A stretch of 64,000 bases of DNA from Marisediminicola antarctica (GCF_009930795.1 NZ_CP017146.1:868001-932000); one strand, 5' to 3'; positions 42,347-51,750 are shown, numbered from the stretch's first letter. Notes: a model not told the origin generated them from the letters alone. Numbers and translations are program-made.

Positions 42347-42442
42347 CGACTCGACTGTTCGGCGACTCGACTGTTCGACGGCTCACCTGTTCGGCTGCTC
42401 AGCCGTTCGACCGCTCAGCCGTTCGACCGTTCAACCGCTCAC
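42347..42442. repeat. 16-bp tandem repeat, six units, between genes
   Basis: Six contiguous 16-bp units (first CGACTCGACTGTTCGG) lie at 42347-42442. The first two differ at one base and later ones diverge. They fill most of the 170 bp between convergent paralogue 2 and nei2, so they are transcribed from neither start region. Confidence 0.9.
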
Positions 42443-42474
42443 ACGCCCGGCGGGTCAATCACCCCATCACCCCG

Positions 42475-43251
42475 TCAGCTCTGGCAGCTCGGGCACCAGA
42501 ACGTCTCGCGCAGCTGGAGCACGTTGACGCCGAGGCGTCCCTCGAGAATCCGGGTGCCGCAGCGCATACAGGGTTGCCCGCTGCGGCCGTAGACCCAATC
42601 GGTCGCGCCTCGCAGGGTGCCCGTCGTGGTGCGCTCCACCCTGTCCTTGTTCGCGTCGATGAGCGAGTGCGCGAGCGCGATCAGCCGCTCCGGTTGCACC
42701 ACCGAGCCCACGGGCCGTGTCGGCAGGATGCCGCGAAGAAAGCACAATTCGTTTCGGTAGACGTTCCCGAGCCCAGCGAGCACGCTCTGGTCCAGCAGCG
42801 CGAGTCCGACCGCGCGCGCCGGGTCGGCGGTGAGCCGGCCGAGCGCCTCGGCGGCATCCCAGTCCGGTCCGAGCAGGTCGGGGCCAAGGTGTCCGACGAC
42901 GGTGTGCTCCTCCGAGCGCGGCACCACCTCGACGATGCCGAGCGAGTAGCCGACCGCCACCCAGCCGGCCGTCTCGAGCACGATGCGCGCCGAGTGCGCC
43001 GGACGCTTCCACTTCGTACCGGGCCGGTAGAGGTGCCAGGAGCCCTCCATCTTGAGGTGGGTGTGAATCGTATGCTCGCCGATGCGCATCAGGAGATGTT
43101 TGCCTCGGCTCGCGACCTCGTCGACCCGCTGGCCGGTCAGGTCGACGGTCGCGAATTTCGGAACTCGGATGTCGCACCGCGTGAGCTGGGCGCCCTCGAG
43201 CGCGGCACGCAGGTTCTTCGCCGTGCGGTAGACGGTGTCGCCCTCTGGCAT
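42475..43251 (-). CDS. nei2: Fpg/Nei family DNA glycosylase (endonuclease VIII-like)
   Basis: The 258-residue protein begins MPEGDTV, with the catalytic Pro2 and Glu3 of the Fpg/Nei family, and has a helix-two-turns-helix region (DQSVLAGLGNVYRNELCFL). It ends with an intact zinc finger (CMRCG, then FWCPSC). It excises oxidised bases and nicks the abasic site. It starts 4 bp after the lhr stop and is therefore translated with it. The lhr-nei2 pair is conserved in actinobacteria, pointing to a shared repair role. Confidence 0.92.
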   Translation of the reverse strand: MPEGDTVYRTAKNLRAALEGAQLTRCDIRVPKFATVDLTGQRVDEVASRGKHLLMRIGEHTIHTHLKMEGSWHLYRPGTKWKRPAHSARIVLETAGWVAVGYSLGIVEVVPRSEEHTVVGHLGPDLLGPDWDAAEALGRLTADPARAVGLALLDQSVLAGLGNVYRNELCFLRGILPTRPVGSVVQPERLIALAHSLIDANKDRVERTTTGTLRGATDWVYGRSGQPCMRCGTRILEGRLGVNVLQLRETFWCPSCQS

Positions 43252-43255
43252 CGGA

Positions 43256-46200
43256 TCAGCCTCTCAGCCGCAGGCCCTGCGGCGTGGTCTGGAATCCGGC
43301 GAACGTGAGCGCGTCACCGAGCGGACTGCCGATCACGAACTGACCGTCGACCCGCTCGACCCGCAGCTTGCCGACCGAACGGCGGATCGTCTGCGCGAGC
43401 GACTCCGCCGCAACGACCAGGGTCGCCTCGTCGGCGCCGAAGGTCAGCACGGTCTTGCCGCCACGCTCGATGTAGAGCGCGAGCCGGCCGTCGACGAGCA
43501 CGACAAGTGCGCCCGCCTTGCGTCCCGGGCGGTGGCCGCGCGCGCTGGGTTCGGGCGGGGCGGATGCTGGACCGCCCGAGCTGCCGGTTGTGCTGCCGGT
43601 CGTGCTGCCGGTCGGACTGCCGCTCGAGCCGCCGGTTGCGCCGCCGGTCGTGCCGACGGTCGAGCCGCCGACCGCGCCGCCGGTTGGGCCAGCGACCGGA
43701 CCGTCGGACGGACGACCAGTCTGGCTGGCGATCGCCGCCCCGGCCGCAGCATCCGCCCCGGCCGCAGCATGCGCCACGGGCGCCGCTGGCCAGGGCAGCG
43801 CGGCCCCGTACGGGTTCGCGGGATCGGTCGCCGCGAGGGTGATGGCGACGGGCGGGGTGGAGTCGTCGGGCTCGCGGGTGAAGGAGCGCAGCCGGTCGAC
43901 GGTCGCACCGGTGGCGAACTGCGCGGCGCCGAGGTGCTCGATGAAGTAACCGCGGCGGGCGCGTCCGGTGTCTTCGAAGCCGCTCAGCACCTTGTAGACG
44001 AGGCTGAAACCGCCGCGCACGCCCTCATTCGCGACGGCGCCACGCGTGACGACGCCGTGCCGCTCGAGAAGTAGCTCGGCGGTAGCGAGACCGCGGACGG
44101 TCGCATCGGGCTCCGCGAGGGGCAGCAGTGACCAGCGTCCGGCCACGCTCGGCGGTCCGCTTTGCATCGGTAGGGCCGGGCGGGCGCGTCCACGGTAGGC
44201 GCGGCTGCGCGGCACCCCGCGACGGGCCGGGGCCGCCCCGCCGAGAAACGACCGCAGCGGCGAGAAGGTGTCGTTGGTGATCAGGCCCGACCAGACGAGG
44301 TCCCAGATCGCCGCCGCGAACTGCTTGTCGTCGAGTACCCCGAGCTCGCCGCCGACTGCGTTCGACAGCTGCCGGAAGAAGTACGCCCCGCCACCCGCGA
44401 GCGCCGCAAGGATGGAGCGCTGCAGTTCGGTGGTCTCGTCGCCGGTCGGCTCGGCGAGTGTGACCGGCGCGGACTCCGCGAGGTGCAGGCTGATCCAGCC
44501 GTCGCTTCCCGGCAGGGCGCCGGTGCCCGACCAGATGACCTCGCCCGTCGCGGTGAGCTCGTCGAGCATCACGGGGGAGTAGTCGCGCACCCGGGCGGGC
44601 AGCACGAGGCTCTCCCACGCGGATGCCGGCAGAGCGACCCCCGCGAGCTGGTCGATGACCTGCGCGACGCCGTCCACCCCGCGCAGCGGCTCGGTCACGT
44701 GCTGCCAGGCGGGGAGGAAGCGGCCGAGCGTCGCGGCGTCCGCCGGCTCGACCTCGTGCCGGAGCGCGGCGAGCGACCGGCTGCGGAGCCGGCGCAGCAC
44801 CTCGACATCGCACCACTCGCTGCCGGTCTGCATCGGCCTGAACTCGCCCTCCACAACCCGGCGCTGCTTCTCGAGCCTGCGCAAGGTATCGAGGACGACG
44901 GCGGTGCCCACGCCGAGCCGCTCGGCGGCGGCGGCGACGGTGAACGGCGCGTGGGTGCGGGCGTAGCGTCCGACGAGGTCGCCGAGCGGATCGTCCACCG
45001 GCTCGATGAACGCGGCGGGGATGCCGATCGGCAGAGGCGTTCCGAGCGCATCGCGGAGGCGCGCGGCATCCTCGATCACCGCCCAGCGGTCGGCGCCCGC
45101 GCGCCAGACCCGGTTGGCGCGGGCGAGTTCGGCGAGCCAGCGGGGCACGTCGGTGATGTCGTCTGCGTCACCCGCACGCCCGTCACCCGCACGCCCGTCA
45201 CCCGCACGCCCGGCAGCCGCGCCAACGGCACCCGCACCCGCACCCGCACCCGCACCCGCACCCGCACCCGCACCCGCGGCAGCCGTACCCCCGGCATCCG
45301 CGCCCCCCACGACCCTCGGAACCGGCTGAACCCGCGCCTCGATCTCCTCAACCGACAGTGGGCCGAGGATGCGTAGCAGGTCGACGACGCCCTCGGCGCC
45401 CTTCACCTTGCGGTCTGGGGCGAGGCGCTGCAGCTCGAGCTCGGTGCGCTCGATGACGTCGGGGTCCAGCAGTTCGCGCAGCTCTGCGCGCCCGAGGAGC
45501 TCAGCGAGCAGGGTCGAGTCGAGTGACAGCGCGGCGGCCCGGCGCTCCGCGAGCGGGGAATCGCCCTCGTACATGAACGCGGCCACGTATCCGAAGAGCA
45601 GCGACCGGGCAAAAGGTGAGGCTTGCTCGGTCTGTGACTCGACCACGCGAATCTGCCGGCTCTCGACCTGCTTCGCGAGCGCGATCAGGCCGGGCAGGTC
45701 GTAGACGTCCTGCAGCACCTCGCGCACCGCCTCGAGCACGATCGGAAAACTCGGGTACTTCACCGCGACCGCCAGTAATTGGGCGGATCGCTGCCGCTGC
45801 TGCCAGAGCGGCGACCGCTTTCCGGGGTTGTACCGCGGCAGCAGCAGGGCGCGCGCGGCGCACTCCCGGAACCTCGACGCGAACAGCGCCGATCCGCCGA
45901 CCTCCTCGGTGACGATGTCGCTCAGCTCGTCGGGATCGAAGACGAACAGCTCAGCGCCCGGAGGCTCGCTGTCGGTGTCGGGGATGCGCGCGATGACGCC
46001 GTCGTCACTCGCCATCGCGGCGCCCTCCATGCCATAGCGCTCGCGGATCCGCGCGCCGACGGCCAGCGCCCACGGCGCGTGCACCTGCATGCCATACGGC
46101 GAATGCAGGATGACCCGCCAGTCGCCGAGCTCGTCGCGGAACCGCTCGACGACGAGCGTGCGGTCGGAGGGGACGTGGCCGGTGGCCTTCTTCTGGTCGT

Positions 46201-48256
46201 CGATGAACGCGATGAGGTTGTTGACGGCACGGTAGTCGAGGCCGCCGGCGCCGACGCGGGCGCGGGCATCCTCGATCGACGCGGTCGCGACCTCGCGAGT
46301 GAACGACCCGATCGCCCGGCCGAGCTCGGCGGGCCGGCCGATACCGTCACCCTTCCAGAACGGCACGCGGCCCGGCTGGCCGTAGGCGGGGGTGACGAGC
46401 ACGCGGTCGTGGGTGATGTCCTCGATGCGCCAGCTCGTCGCCCCCAGGGCGAAGACGTCGCCCACCCGGGACTCGTAGACCATCTCCTCGTCGAGCTCGC
46501 CGACGCGACCGCCTCCTCCGCCGGTTGGGCCTGCCGAAGCTCCGGTTGAGCCGACCATGAAAACGCCGAACAGCCCGCGGTCGGGGATCGTTCCGCCGCT
46601 CGTGACGGCGAGGCGCTGAGCACCGGGGCGTCCGGTGATTGTGCCCTTCACACGGTCCCAGATGATGCGAGGCCGCAGCTCGGCGAACTCGTCCGAGGGG
46701 TACAGTCCACTCAGCAGGTCGAGGGTCGCGTCATACGCGCCGCGCGGCAGGTTCGCGAAGGGGGCCGCCCGTCGCACGGTATCGAACCACTCCTCCACAT
46801 CGAGGGTGTCGAGGGCGACCGCGGCGACGGTCTGCTGCGCGAGCACGTCGAGCGGGTTCGTCGGCACGGTCAGCGCCTCGATCTGGCCTGACGACATCCG
46901 CTCGCTCGCGACCGCGGAGTGGATGAGGTCGGCGCGGTGCTTGGGGAAGATGATGCCGCGCGACACCTCGCCGACCTGGTGGCCGGCGCGGCCGACGCGC
47001 TGCAGCCCGCTCGCCACCGAGGGCGGTGCCTCGACCTGGATGACGAGGTCGACCTCGCCCATGTCGATGCCGAGCTCGAGCGACGAGGTCGCGACGACGC
47101 AGCGCAGGCGGCCGCTCTTGAGGTCGTCCTCGATGAGGGCACGTTGGTCCTTGGACACGGATCCGTGGTGGGCGCGGGCGAGCGCGGTGGAGCTCTGAGG
47201 ATCGCGCCAGCGATCCTGCGACCCCAGCGCCGAGGGAGCCTGCGACCGAGGGTCTTCCCCCACCGCGGACTGAGGCCCAGCGAGCGGGTCGCCACCGGCC
47301 CCCACACCGACGAGCTCCGGCTCGGCGGTGCGCAGCGCCCAGATTTCATTGAGCCGCGCCGTGAGCCTCTCGGCGAGCCGCCTCGAGTTCGCGAAGACGA
47401 TCGTCGACCGGTGCTCGAGGATGCGGTCGACAATATTCTCCTCGACGTGCGGCCAGATCGAGCCCTGGGTCGGCGCGCTTCCCGCGGCGGACCCCTCGAG
47501 GATCGGCGCGGTGCCGAGCTCGGTCATATCCTCGACCGGGACGACGACGGCCAGGTCGAACTTCTTCGTCGACGGCGGCGCCACGATGCTCACGTGCTCG
47601 CTGCCGCCGAGGAACCGCGCGACCTCCTCGTGCGGGCGCACGGTCGCGGACAGTCCGATGCGCTGTGCCGGCTTGTCGAGCAGGGCGTCGAGCCGCTCGA
47701 GTGAAATAGCGAGGTGCGCGCCCCGCTTCGTCGATGCGACCGCGTGCACCTCATCGACGATGACGGTGTCCACCCCGCGGAGGGTTTCCCGCGCCGAGGC
47801 CGTGAGCATGAGGTAGAGCGATTCCGGGGTCGTGATCAGGATGTCGGGGGGCGTGCGCTGCAGCATCCGCCGGTCGCCAGATGTCGTGTCTCCCGAGCGC
47901 ACGCCCACCGTGATGTCGGGTGGCACTTCTCCGAGTCGGCGGGCGGTCTGGGTCACACCGACGAGCGGTGCGCGCAGGTTGCGCTCCACATCGACCGCGA
48001 GGGCCTTGAGCGGCGAAATGTACAGCACGCGGGTGCGCCGGTTCGGCTCGGGCGGTGCGGGCGCGGATGCGAGGCGGTCGATCGACCACAGGAATGCAGC
48101 GAGGGTCTTCCCCGACCCCGTCGGCGCGACGACGAGGGCGTGCGCTCCGCTGGCGATCGCGCTCCACGCGCCGGCCTGCGCGGTCGTAGGCGCAGCGAAC
48201 GCCCCGGTGAACCATTCGCGAGTGGCACGGGAAAAAAGGTCGAGCGGCGAGCCCAT
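43256..48256 (-). CDS. lhr: Lhr-type ATP-dependent DNA helicase
   Basis: The protein is 1666 residues, longer than the ~1510-1540 typical of Lhr. Motifs are PTGSGKT (45-51), SPLKAL, DEVH (168-171) and LQRVGRAGHQVG; the Lhr-core winged-helix region and the long C-terminal Lhr domain follow. The extra length comes from low-complexity inserts: one at ~290-330, a Gly-Ala/RAGDG region encoded at about 45167-45290 and a Gly-Ser-Thr linker near the C-terminus encoded at about 43530-43790. The start MGSPLDLFSRATREW at 48256 is chosen; the open frame extends 324 codons upstream but is only repeats there. Confidence 0.92.
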   Translation of the reverse strand: MGSPLDLFSRATREWFTGAFAAPTTAQAGAWSAIASGAHALVVAPTGSGKTLAAFLWSIDRLASAPAPPEPNRRTRVLYISPLKALAVDVERNLRAPLVGVTQTARRLGEVPPDITVGVRSGDTTSGDRRMLQRTPPDILITTPESLYLMLTASARETLRGVDTVIVDEVHAVASTKRGAHLAISLERLDALLDKPAQRIGLSATVRPHEEVARFLGGSEHVSIVAPPSTKKFDLAVVVPVEDMTELGTAPILEGSAAGSAPTQGSIWPHVEENIVDRILEHRSTIVFANSRRLAERLTARLNEIWALRTAEPELVGVGAGGDPLAGPQSAVGEDPRSQAPSALGSQDRWRDPQSSTALARAHHGSVSKDQRALIEDDLKSGRLRCVVATSSLELGIDMGEVDLVIQVEAPPSVASGLQRVGRAGHQVGEVSRGIIFPKHRADLIHSAVASERMSSGQIEALTVPTNPLDVLAQQTVAAVALDTLDVEEWFDTVRRAAPFANLPRGAYDATLDLLSGLYPSDEFAELRPRIIWDRVKGTITGRPGAQRLAVTSGGTIPDRGLFGVFMVGSTGASAGPTGGGGGRVGELDEEMVYESRVGDVFALGATSWRIEDITHDRVLVTPAYGQPGRVPFWKGDGIGRPAELGRAIGSFTREVATASIEDARARVGAGGLDYRAVNNLIAFIDDQKKATGHVPSDRTLVVERFRDELGDWRVILHSPYGMQVHAPWALAVGARIRERYGMEGAAMASDDGVIARIPDTDSEPPGAELFVFDPDELSDIVTEEVGGSALFASRFRECAARALLLPRYNPGKRSPLWQQRQRSAQLLAVAVKYPSFPIVLEAVREVLQDVYDLPGLIALAKQVESRQIRVVESQTEQASPFARSLLFGYVAAFMYEGDSPLAERRAAALSLDSTLLAELLGRAELRELLDPDVIERTELELQRLAPDRKVKGAEGVVDLLRILGPLSVEEIEARVQPVPRVVGGADAGGTAAAGAGAGAGAGAGAGAGAVGAAAGRAGDGRAGDGRAGDADDITDVPRWLAELARANRVWRAGADRWAVIEDAARLRDALGTPLPIGIPAAFIEPVDDPLGDLVGRYARTHAPFTVAAAAERLGVGTAVVLDTLRRLEKQRRVVEGEFRPMQTGSEWCDVEVLRRLRSRSLAALRHEVEPADAATLGRFLPAWQHVTEPLRGVDGVAQVIDQLAGVALPASAWESLVLPARVRDYSPVMLDELTATGEVIWSGTGALPGSDGWISLHLAESAPVTLAEPTGDETTELQRSILAALAGGGAYFFRQLSNAVGGELGVLDDKQFAAAIWDLVWSGLITNDTFSPLRSFLGGAAPARRGVPRSRAYRGRARPALPMQSGPPSVAGRWSLLPLAEPDATVRGLATAELLLERHGVVTRGAVANEGVRGGFSLVYKVLSGFEDTGRARRGYFIEHLGAAQFATGATVDRLRSFTREPDDSTPPVAITLAATDPANPYGAALPWPAAPVAHAAAGADAAAGAAIASQTGRPSDGPVAGPTGGAVGGSTVGTTGGATGGSSGSPTGSTTGSTTGSSGGPASAPPEPSARGHRPGRKAGALVVLVDGRLALYIERGGKTVLTFGADEATLVVAAESLAQTIRRSVGKLRVERVDGQFVIGSPLGDALTFAGFQTTPQGLRLRG
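45167..45276. repeat. 15-bp and 6-bp arrays inside lhr
   Basis: About three 15-bp units containing CACCCGCACGCC lie at 45167-45211, and eight perfect CACCCG hexamers at 45229-45276. They encode RAGDG and Gly-Ala runs in a linker of Lhr. Both unit lengths preserve the frame. Confidence 0.92.
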
Positions 48257-48292
48257 TGCTCCATCTTCTCCCACGGCGCCGACAATCCGCCG

Positions 48293-48450
48293 GGCTGAGA
48301 AGGGCGGGCGCACAGGCCCGGCGCGCAGGCCGGCTGAGAAGGGCGGGCGCACAGGCCCGGCGCGCAGGCCAGCTGCGAAGGGCGGGCGCACAGGCCCGGC
48401 GCGCAGGCCAGCTGCGAAGGCCAGCTGCGCAGGCCGGCTGCGAAGGCCGG
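48293..48450. repeat. 39-bp tandem repeat upstream of lhr
   Basis: Units begin at about 48294, 48333, 48372 and 48411, exactly 39 bp apart, with a partial last unit and small changes (GCTGAGAAGG in the first two, GCTGCGAAGG in the next two). They lie immediately upstream of the lhr start codon, between lhr and the divergent DUF6157 gene. Confidence 0.9.
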
Positions 48451-48529
48451 GCGCGGACAGATGAGCGCATACGCCGTAGCGCCGCGCAAGCCCATGGTGC
48501 CTGACGGGGGCGCCTCCTAGCATCGGGGA

Positions 48530-49156
48530 ATGGATCGGGTGGATTACGTCAACACTTTTATCGCGGTAGCGCCCGATAATCGGGCGGTGCGGGGAGTGAG
48601 ACCGCCAGCGCGTCACGGCAGCTCGACCGAGCCGACCGGCCCGATCGCGACGGACCCAATCGCGACGGGCCCAATCGCGACGGGCCCTATCCCCGCCGGC
48701 CCCATCGCGACGGGCCCCACCCCGACCGACCGCATCCCGACCGGCCGTATCCCGAGCGGCCGTATCCCGAGCGGCCCCATCCCGAGCGGCCCCATCCCGA
48801 CAGGCCCTATCCCCGCTGGCCCCGTCCCCACCGTCGCCGCGCTCACCTACGAGCTGATCACCGGGCATCCGTACGAGCTGACCTCCGGCGATGTCATCTT
48901 CACCGTGATGGCACTGCGTCGGGGGATACCGGATGCCGATCGCGTCGCCGCCCGAGCCGAGTTTTACGCCGCGCCCCGGGCGTGCCTGCGCTCCTCGGAT
49001 CTCGGCAAGCGATATGGCTGGGGCATTCACGCCGACGCCGACGGGCGTCTCGCCCTCTATGGGGTCGAGTCGCACGAGTACGGCCGGCTGCTCGACGGGC
49101 GCGATCCGTTTGGCGCCTGTGTCACGGTGACCCGGGCAATGCGCAGCTCCCGCTGA
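48530..49156 (+). CDS. DUF6157 family protein with a PIATG-repeat insertion
   Basis: The protein has 208 residues. The start MDRVDYVNTFIAVAPDN and the C-terminal half (TVAALTYELITGHPYELTS, DVIFTVMALRRGIPDAD, RSSDLGKRYGWGIHAD, AMRSSR) match DUF6157, usually about 140 residues. Between them, residues ~33-102 are a run of imperfect five-residue repeats (GPIATGPIPTG and variants) encoded by 15-bp units at about 48629-48835. The repeats interrupt the domain where family members have a short loop. The function is unknown. It is divergent from lhr. Confidence 0.78.
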   Translation: MDRVDYVNTFIAVAPDNRAVRGVRPPARHGSSTEPTGPIATDPIATGPIATGPIPAGPIATGPTPTDRIPTGRIPSGRIPSGPIPSGPIPTGPIPAGPVPTVAALTYELITGHPYELTSGDVIFTVMALRRGIPDADRVAARAEFYAAPRACLRSSDLGKRYGWGIHADADGRLALYGVESHEYGRLLDGRDPFGACVTVTRAMRSSR

Positions 49157-49209
49157 GCCCGCCCGCGCCGCGTGACGCGCACACACTGTTTCGTGGGCGA
49201 GAATGAAGC

Positions 49210-49749
49210 ATGAGCTCAGTAGGCACACCCGACCCGAATTCCGGCTGGCTGTCCGACGAGGAGCTGGCCGAAACCAGACGCCGCCTCCCGCTGCTGTACG
49301 TCGAGGCGGTGCCAGTGCGCGTCAACGGGCTCGGAGAGATCACCGAGGTCGGCATCCTGCTCCGCGCGAACTCCGCGGGCGCGATGACCCGCACCCTAGT
49401 CTCCGGTCGCGTGATGTTCGGCGAATCGCTGCGCGACGCGCTCTTCCGCCACCTCGAGAAGGACCTCGGGCCGATGGCGTTCCCACTGCTACCTGCGAGC
49501 ACGGTGCCATTCTCGGTCGCCGAGTACTTTCCGTTTCCGGGCACGCAGTTCAGCGATGCCCGCCAGCACGCCGTGTCGCTCGCTTACGTCGTGCCCGTCA
49601 CCGGCTCGTGCGATCCGCGCCAGGATGCCCTCGAGCTCACGTGGATGAGCCCCGCGGATGCCGCATCCGACGCCATTGCCGCCGAGATGGAGGGCGGGCG
49701 CGGCGCACTACTTCGCGCCGGCCTCGCATCGGTCGGTCGACTCTTCTAG
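49210..49749 (+). CDS. DUF4916 family Nudix-fold protein
   Basis: This 179-residue protein matches DUF4916, a Nudix-like family (WLSDEELAETRRRLPLLYVEAVPVR; VGILLRANSAGAMTRTLVSGRV). The Nudix box GRVMFGESLRDALFRHLEKDLG keeps the Gly and first Glu but has H and KD where catalytic glutamates are expected, so hydrolase activity is doubtful. It follows the DUF6157 gene on the same strand after 53 bp. Confidence 0.82.
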   Translation: MSSVGTPDPNSGWLSDEELAETRRRLPLLYVEAVPVRVNGLGEITEVGILLRANSAGAMTRTLVSGRVMFGESLRDALFRHLEKDLGPMAFPLLPASTVPFSVAEYFPFPGTQFSDARQHAVSLAYVVPVTGSCDPRQDALELTWMSPADAASDAIAAEMEGGRGALLRAGLASVGRLF

Positions 49750-49795
49750 CCCACCGGCACTGGCACGAACCGATGTGCAGCGCGGCTAGGCTTCG

Positions 49796-50191
49796 TCAGC
49801 CCTGCACTGCACCGATGATGGCCCCCATGATCGTGAAGGCCACGATGTTGTAGGACGCGTTGATGAGGAACAAGCTCACCGGTCGCCGCTCGAACAGGTA
49901 GTTGATGCCGAACGCGGCGGTAACCCAGGTGACGCCGACCGCGAACCCGGCGGAAGTTCCGAACACCGTGCCGCCGGACCCGATGAACGCAGCGAGGCTC
50001 GCGGCCATGACCAGGGCGAGAGAGAACGATCCGATGAAGACTCGCGCTGACCCGCTGCGCAGGGTCTCATCGGTGACGCCTGCCGCCCGCTGCCACCTTG
50101 TCGCGAAGAGCAGCGAGTACCAGAGCCCGCCGATGATGAAGGTCGAGAGCGCGGCGAGTGCAACAGCGAGTGGGTTGATGACGATGTCCAC
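49796..50191 (-). CDS. DUF1761 family membrane protein
   Basis: The 131-residue protein has four membrane helices (about 7-27, 52-72, 80-98 and 107-127). The motif GGLWYSLLFATRWQRAAG is characteristic of DUF1761. The function is unknown. It lies 63 bp downstream of the AraC-type regulator on the same strand. Confidence 0.85.
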   Translation of the reverse strand: MDIVINPLAVALAALSTFIIGGLWYSLLFATRWQRAAGVTDETLRSGSARVFIGSFSLALVMAASLAAFIGSGGTVFGTSAGFAVGVTWVTAAFGINYLFERRPVSLFLINASYNIVAFTIMGAIIGAVQG

Positions 50192-50254
50192 GGTTACTCC
50201 TCAGGGCCGGATCCTGAGTCTGTTCCAGCGCACGTCGCCCGCGATTGTAGAAAA

Positions 50255-51117
50255 CTAACCCGTATCGATCGACCTGGTAGGCAGGAACGAGGGCGCCGCG
50301 CCGACGGTGTTCCTCACCGATTCGAGATACCGCTGTGGAGTCTGGCCGGTGAAGCGTGTGAAGGTGTGAATGAAATGGGGTTGGTCGTAGTATCCGGTCT
50401 CGGCGATGAGCTCGGTCCAGGTCGGGATGGGAGCCCGCGAAGGAATCGAGTTGACGAATCGGTGCAGCCGAGCCACCTCCGCGTATCGCTTGGGGGTGAT
50501 GCCGCAGTGCATCGTGAAGAGGTTGATCAGCGCCTTGCCCGAGATGCCGACCGTGCGTGCGACGTCGGCGATGCGCAGGTTCGGGTCGTCGTCAATCATC
50601 CGCAGGGCGCGCTCGAGGGCGGGGTGGCGCGACCACTCGGGTCGTATCCACTCACGGAGCTGAGTCTCTACCGGGTCGAGAGCTTCGACGGCCGCAGTTG
50701 CCCGCAGAATCGAGGCCCGAAGTGCTGTAATGCCGGGCATCAGCGGTTCGGCATTTAGCACCTCATGTCCCACGCTGTGATCGGTGAGCGCGATCAGCCC
50801 ACTGGGCCGCAACCGGATCCCGACGTGGTGCAGCACCGCGGGGTTCTCGTTGATCAGCACCGTGTGCTGAACTCCGGCGACGAATGCACCCTCGACGCGC
50901 TGGGCAACGGTGACGCCATCCAGCTGGCGGACCCTAGAGGGCTCGCTCAGGTTGATGATGAGGTGGACAAACGGCAGCGGCAGAATCCGTTCAAACTGTT
51001 GCGGAGACGGAGCGCGCAAGTACCACAGCCGCTCCGCGATCGCGTCGAGCGACCGCTCGGCGTGCGCTCGAGGTATTCGAGCGGCGACCAGTCCGTCACC
51101 GGATGCTCGGCGCTCAC
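50255..51117 (-). CDS. AraC family transcriptional regulator, apparently frameshifted near its N-terminus
   Basis: From the TTG at 51019 the frame gives 254 residues: an effector domain (LRAPSPQQFERILPLPFVH; NLSEP) and a C-terminal AraC DNA-binding domain with two helix-turn-helices (IADVARTVGISGKALINLF; WTELIAETGYYDQPHFIHTF). The expected N-terminus lies in another frame: from a GTG at 51117, the codons read MSAEHPVTDWSPLEYLERTP. The family continuation LDAIAERLWYLRAP is in the TTG frame. One base seems to be missing (or two added) around 51046-51060. The coordinates span both parts. It could be a recent mutation or an assembly error. Confidence 0.7.
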
Positions 51118-51130
51118 GGCACCGCGCGCA

Positions 51131-51520
51131 TCAGAGCGCTCGCACCGAATTGTTCCGGGGGTCGTGGGTGAGCTCGACGGTCCCGAGGTGCTCGAGCAGT
51201 GGCGGCAGGTACATCCCGAAGCGCCCACGGTAGCCGTTGCGCAGCCCGTACCACCCGCCGACGGGGTTACTGGCCGAGCGCCCCCACGCCTCAACGGTGC
51301 CCTCGGTCACCGCCTTCTTCTCGTCCGCGGCACCGAGCGGCACCCAGTCGCCCTGTTCGGCGAGCCACGCGTGCAGGTCGTCGATGGCGCGCGCGTGGTA
51401 CTTCAGGGTGGTGGAGCTCACCTGGCAGACGAGCTCGTCGCCGTCCACATACATCGTGTACTGCGAGGTGCCCGGCGCGGTCGTGAGCTGCCAGGGGGAG
51501 TCTTTGGTGCCGTCGACCAC
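51131..51520 (-). CDS. DUF6855-like hypothetical protein
   Basis: The 129-residue protein (MVDGTKDSPWQLTTAPG; YTMYVDGDELVCQV; DDLHAWLAEQGDWVPLGAADEKK; GTVEAWGRSASNPVGGWYG) resembles the actinobacterial family DUF6855 as I remember it. It is soluble, with no catalytic motif visible. The stop lies 13 bp before the GTG of the AraC-type gene, so they are probably one operon. Confidence 0.75.
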   Translation of the reverse strand: MVDGTKDSPWQLTTAPGTSQYTMYVDGDELVCQVSSTTLKYHARAIDDLHAWLAEQGDWVPLGAADEKKAVTEGTVEAWGRSASNPVGGWYGLRNGYRGRFGMYLPPLLEHLGTVELTHDPRNNSVRAL

Positions 51521-51750
51521 GGGGGCCTCCAGGTGAGGTGCAGGAACTTGGGTCTCAGAACGAATTGTGACAGCAGCGGCGCCCAGCCGCCCTGCACAAT
51601 GGAACCCCTGTTCGATCAGGTGTCTTCACGGTACAGTCCCGGGCGACAGCGTCCGACGCTGCGGTGGCCTGACGCCGGGCACGTTTCCCTGCCCAGAACT
51701 GGATCGAATACGACTGCGGCGGGAGTAAACCGTTGCCGTAAAATGGTGCG

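Noticed and set aside
48293-48450. CRISPR array
   Set aside because: The units are contiguous with no spacers and no cas genes are in the window; the same holds for the other tandem arrays.
48257-49228. 324-codon N-terminal extension of lhr
   Set aside because: The extension is made of tandem repeats, overlaps the DUF6157 gene on the other strand, and precedes a start that matches Lhr homologues.
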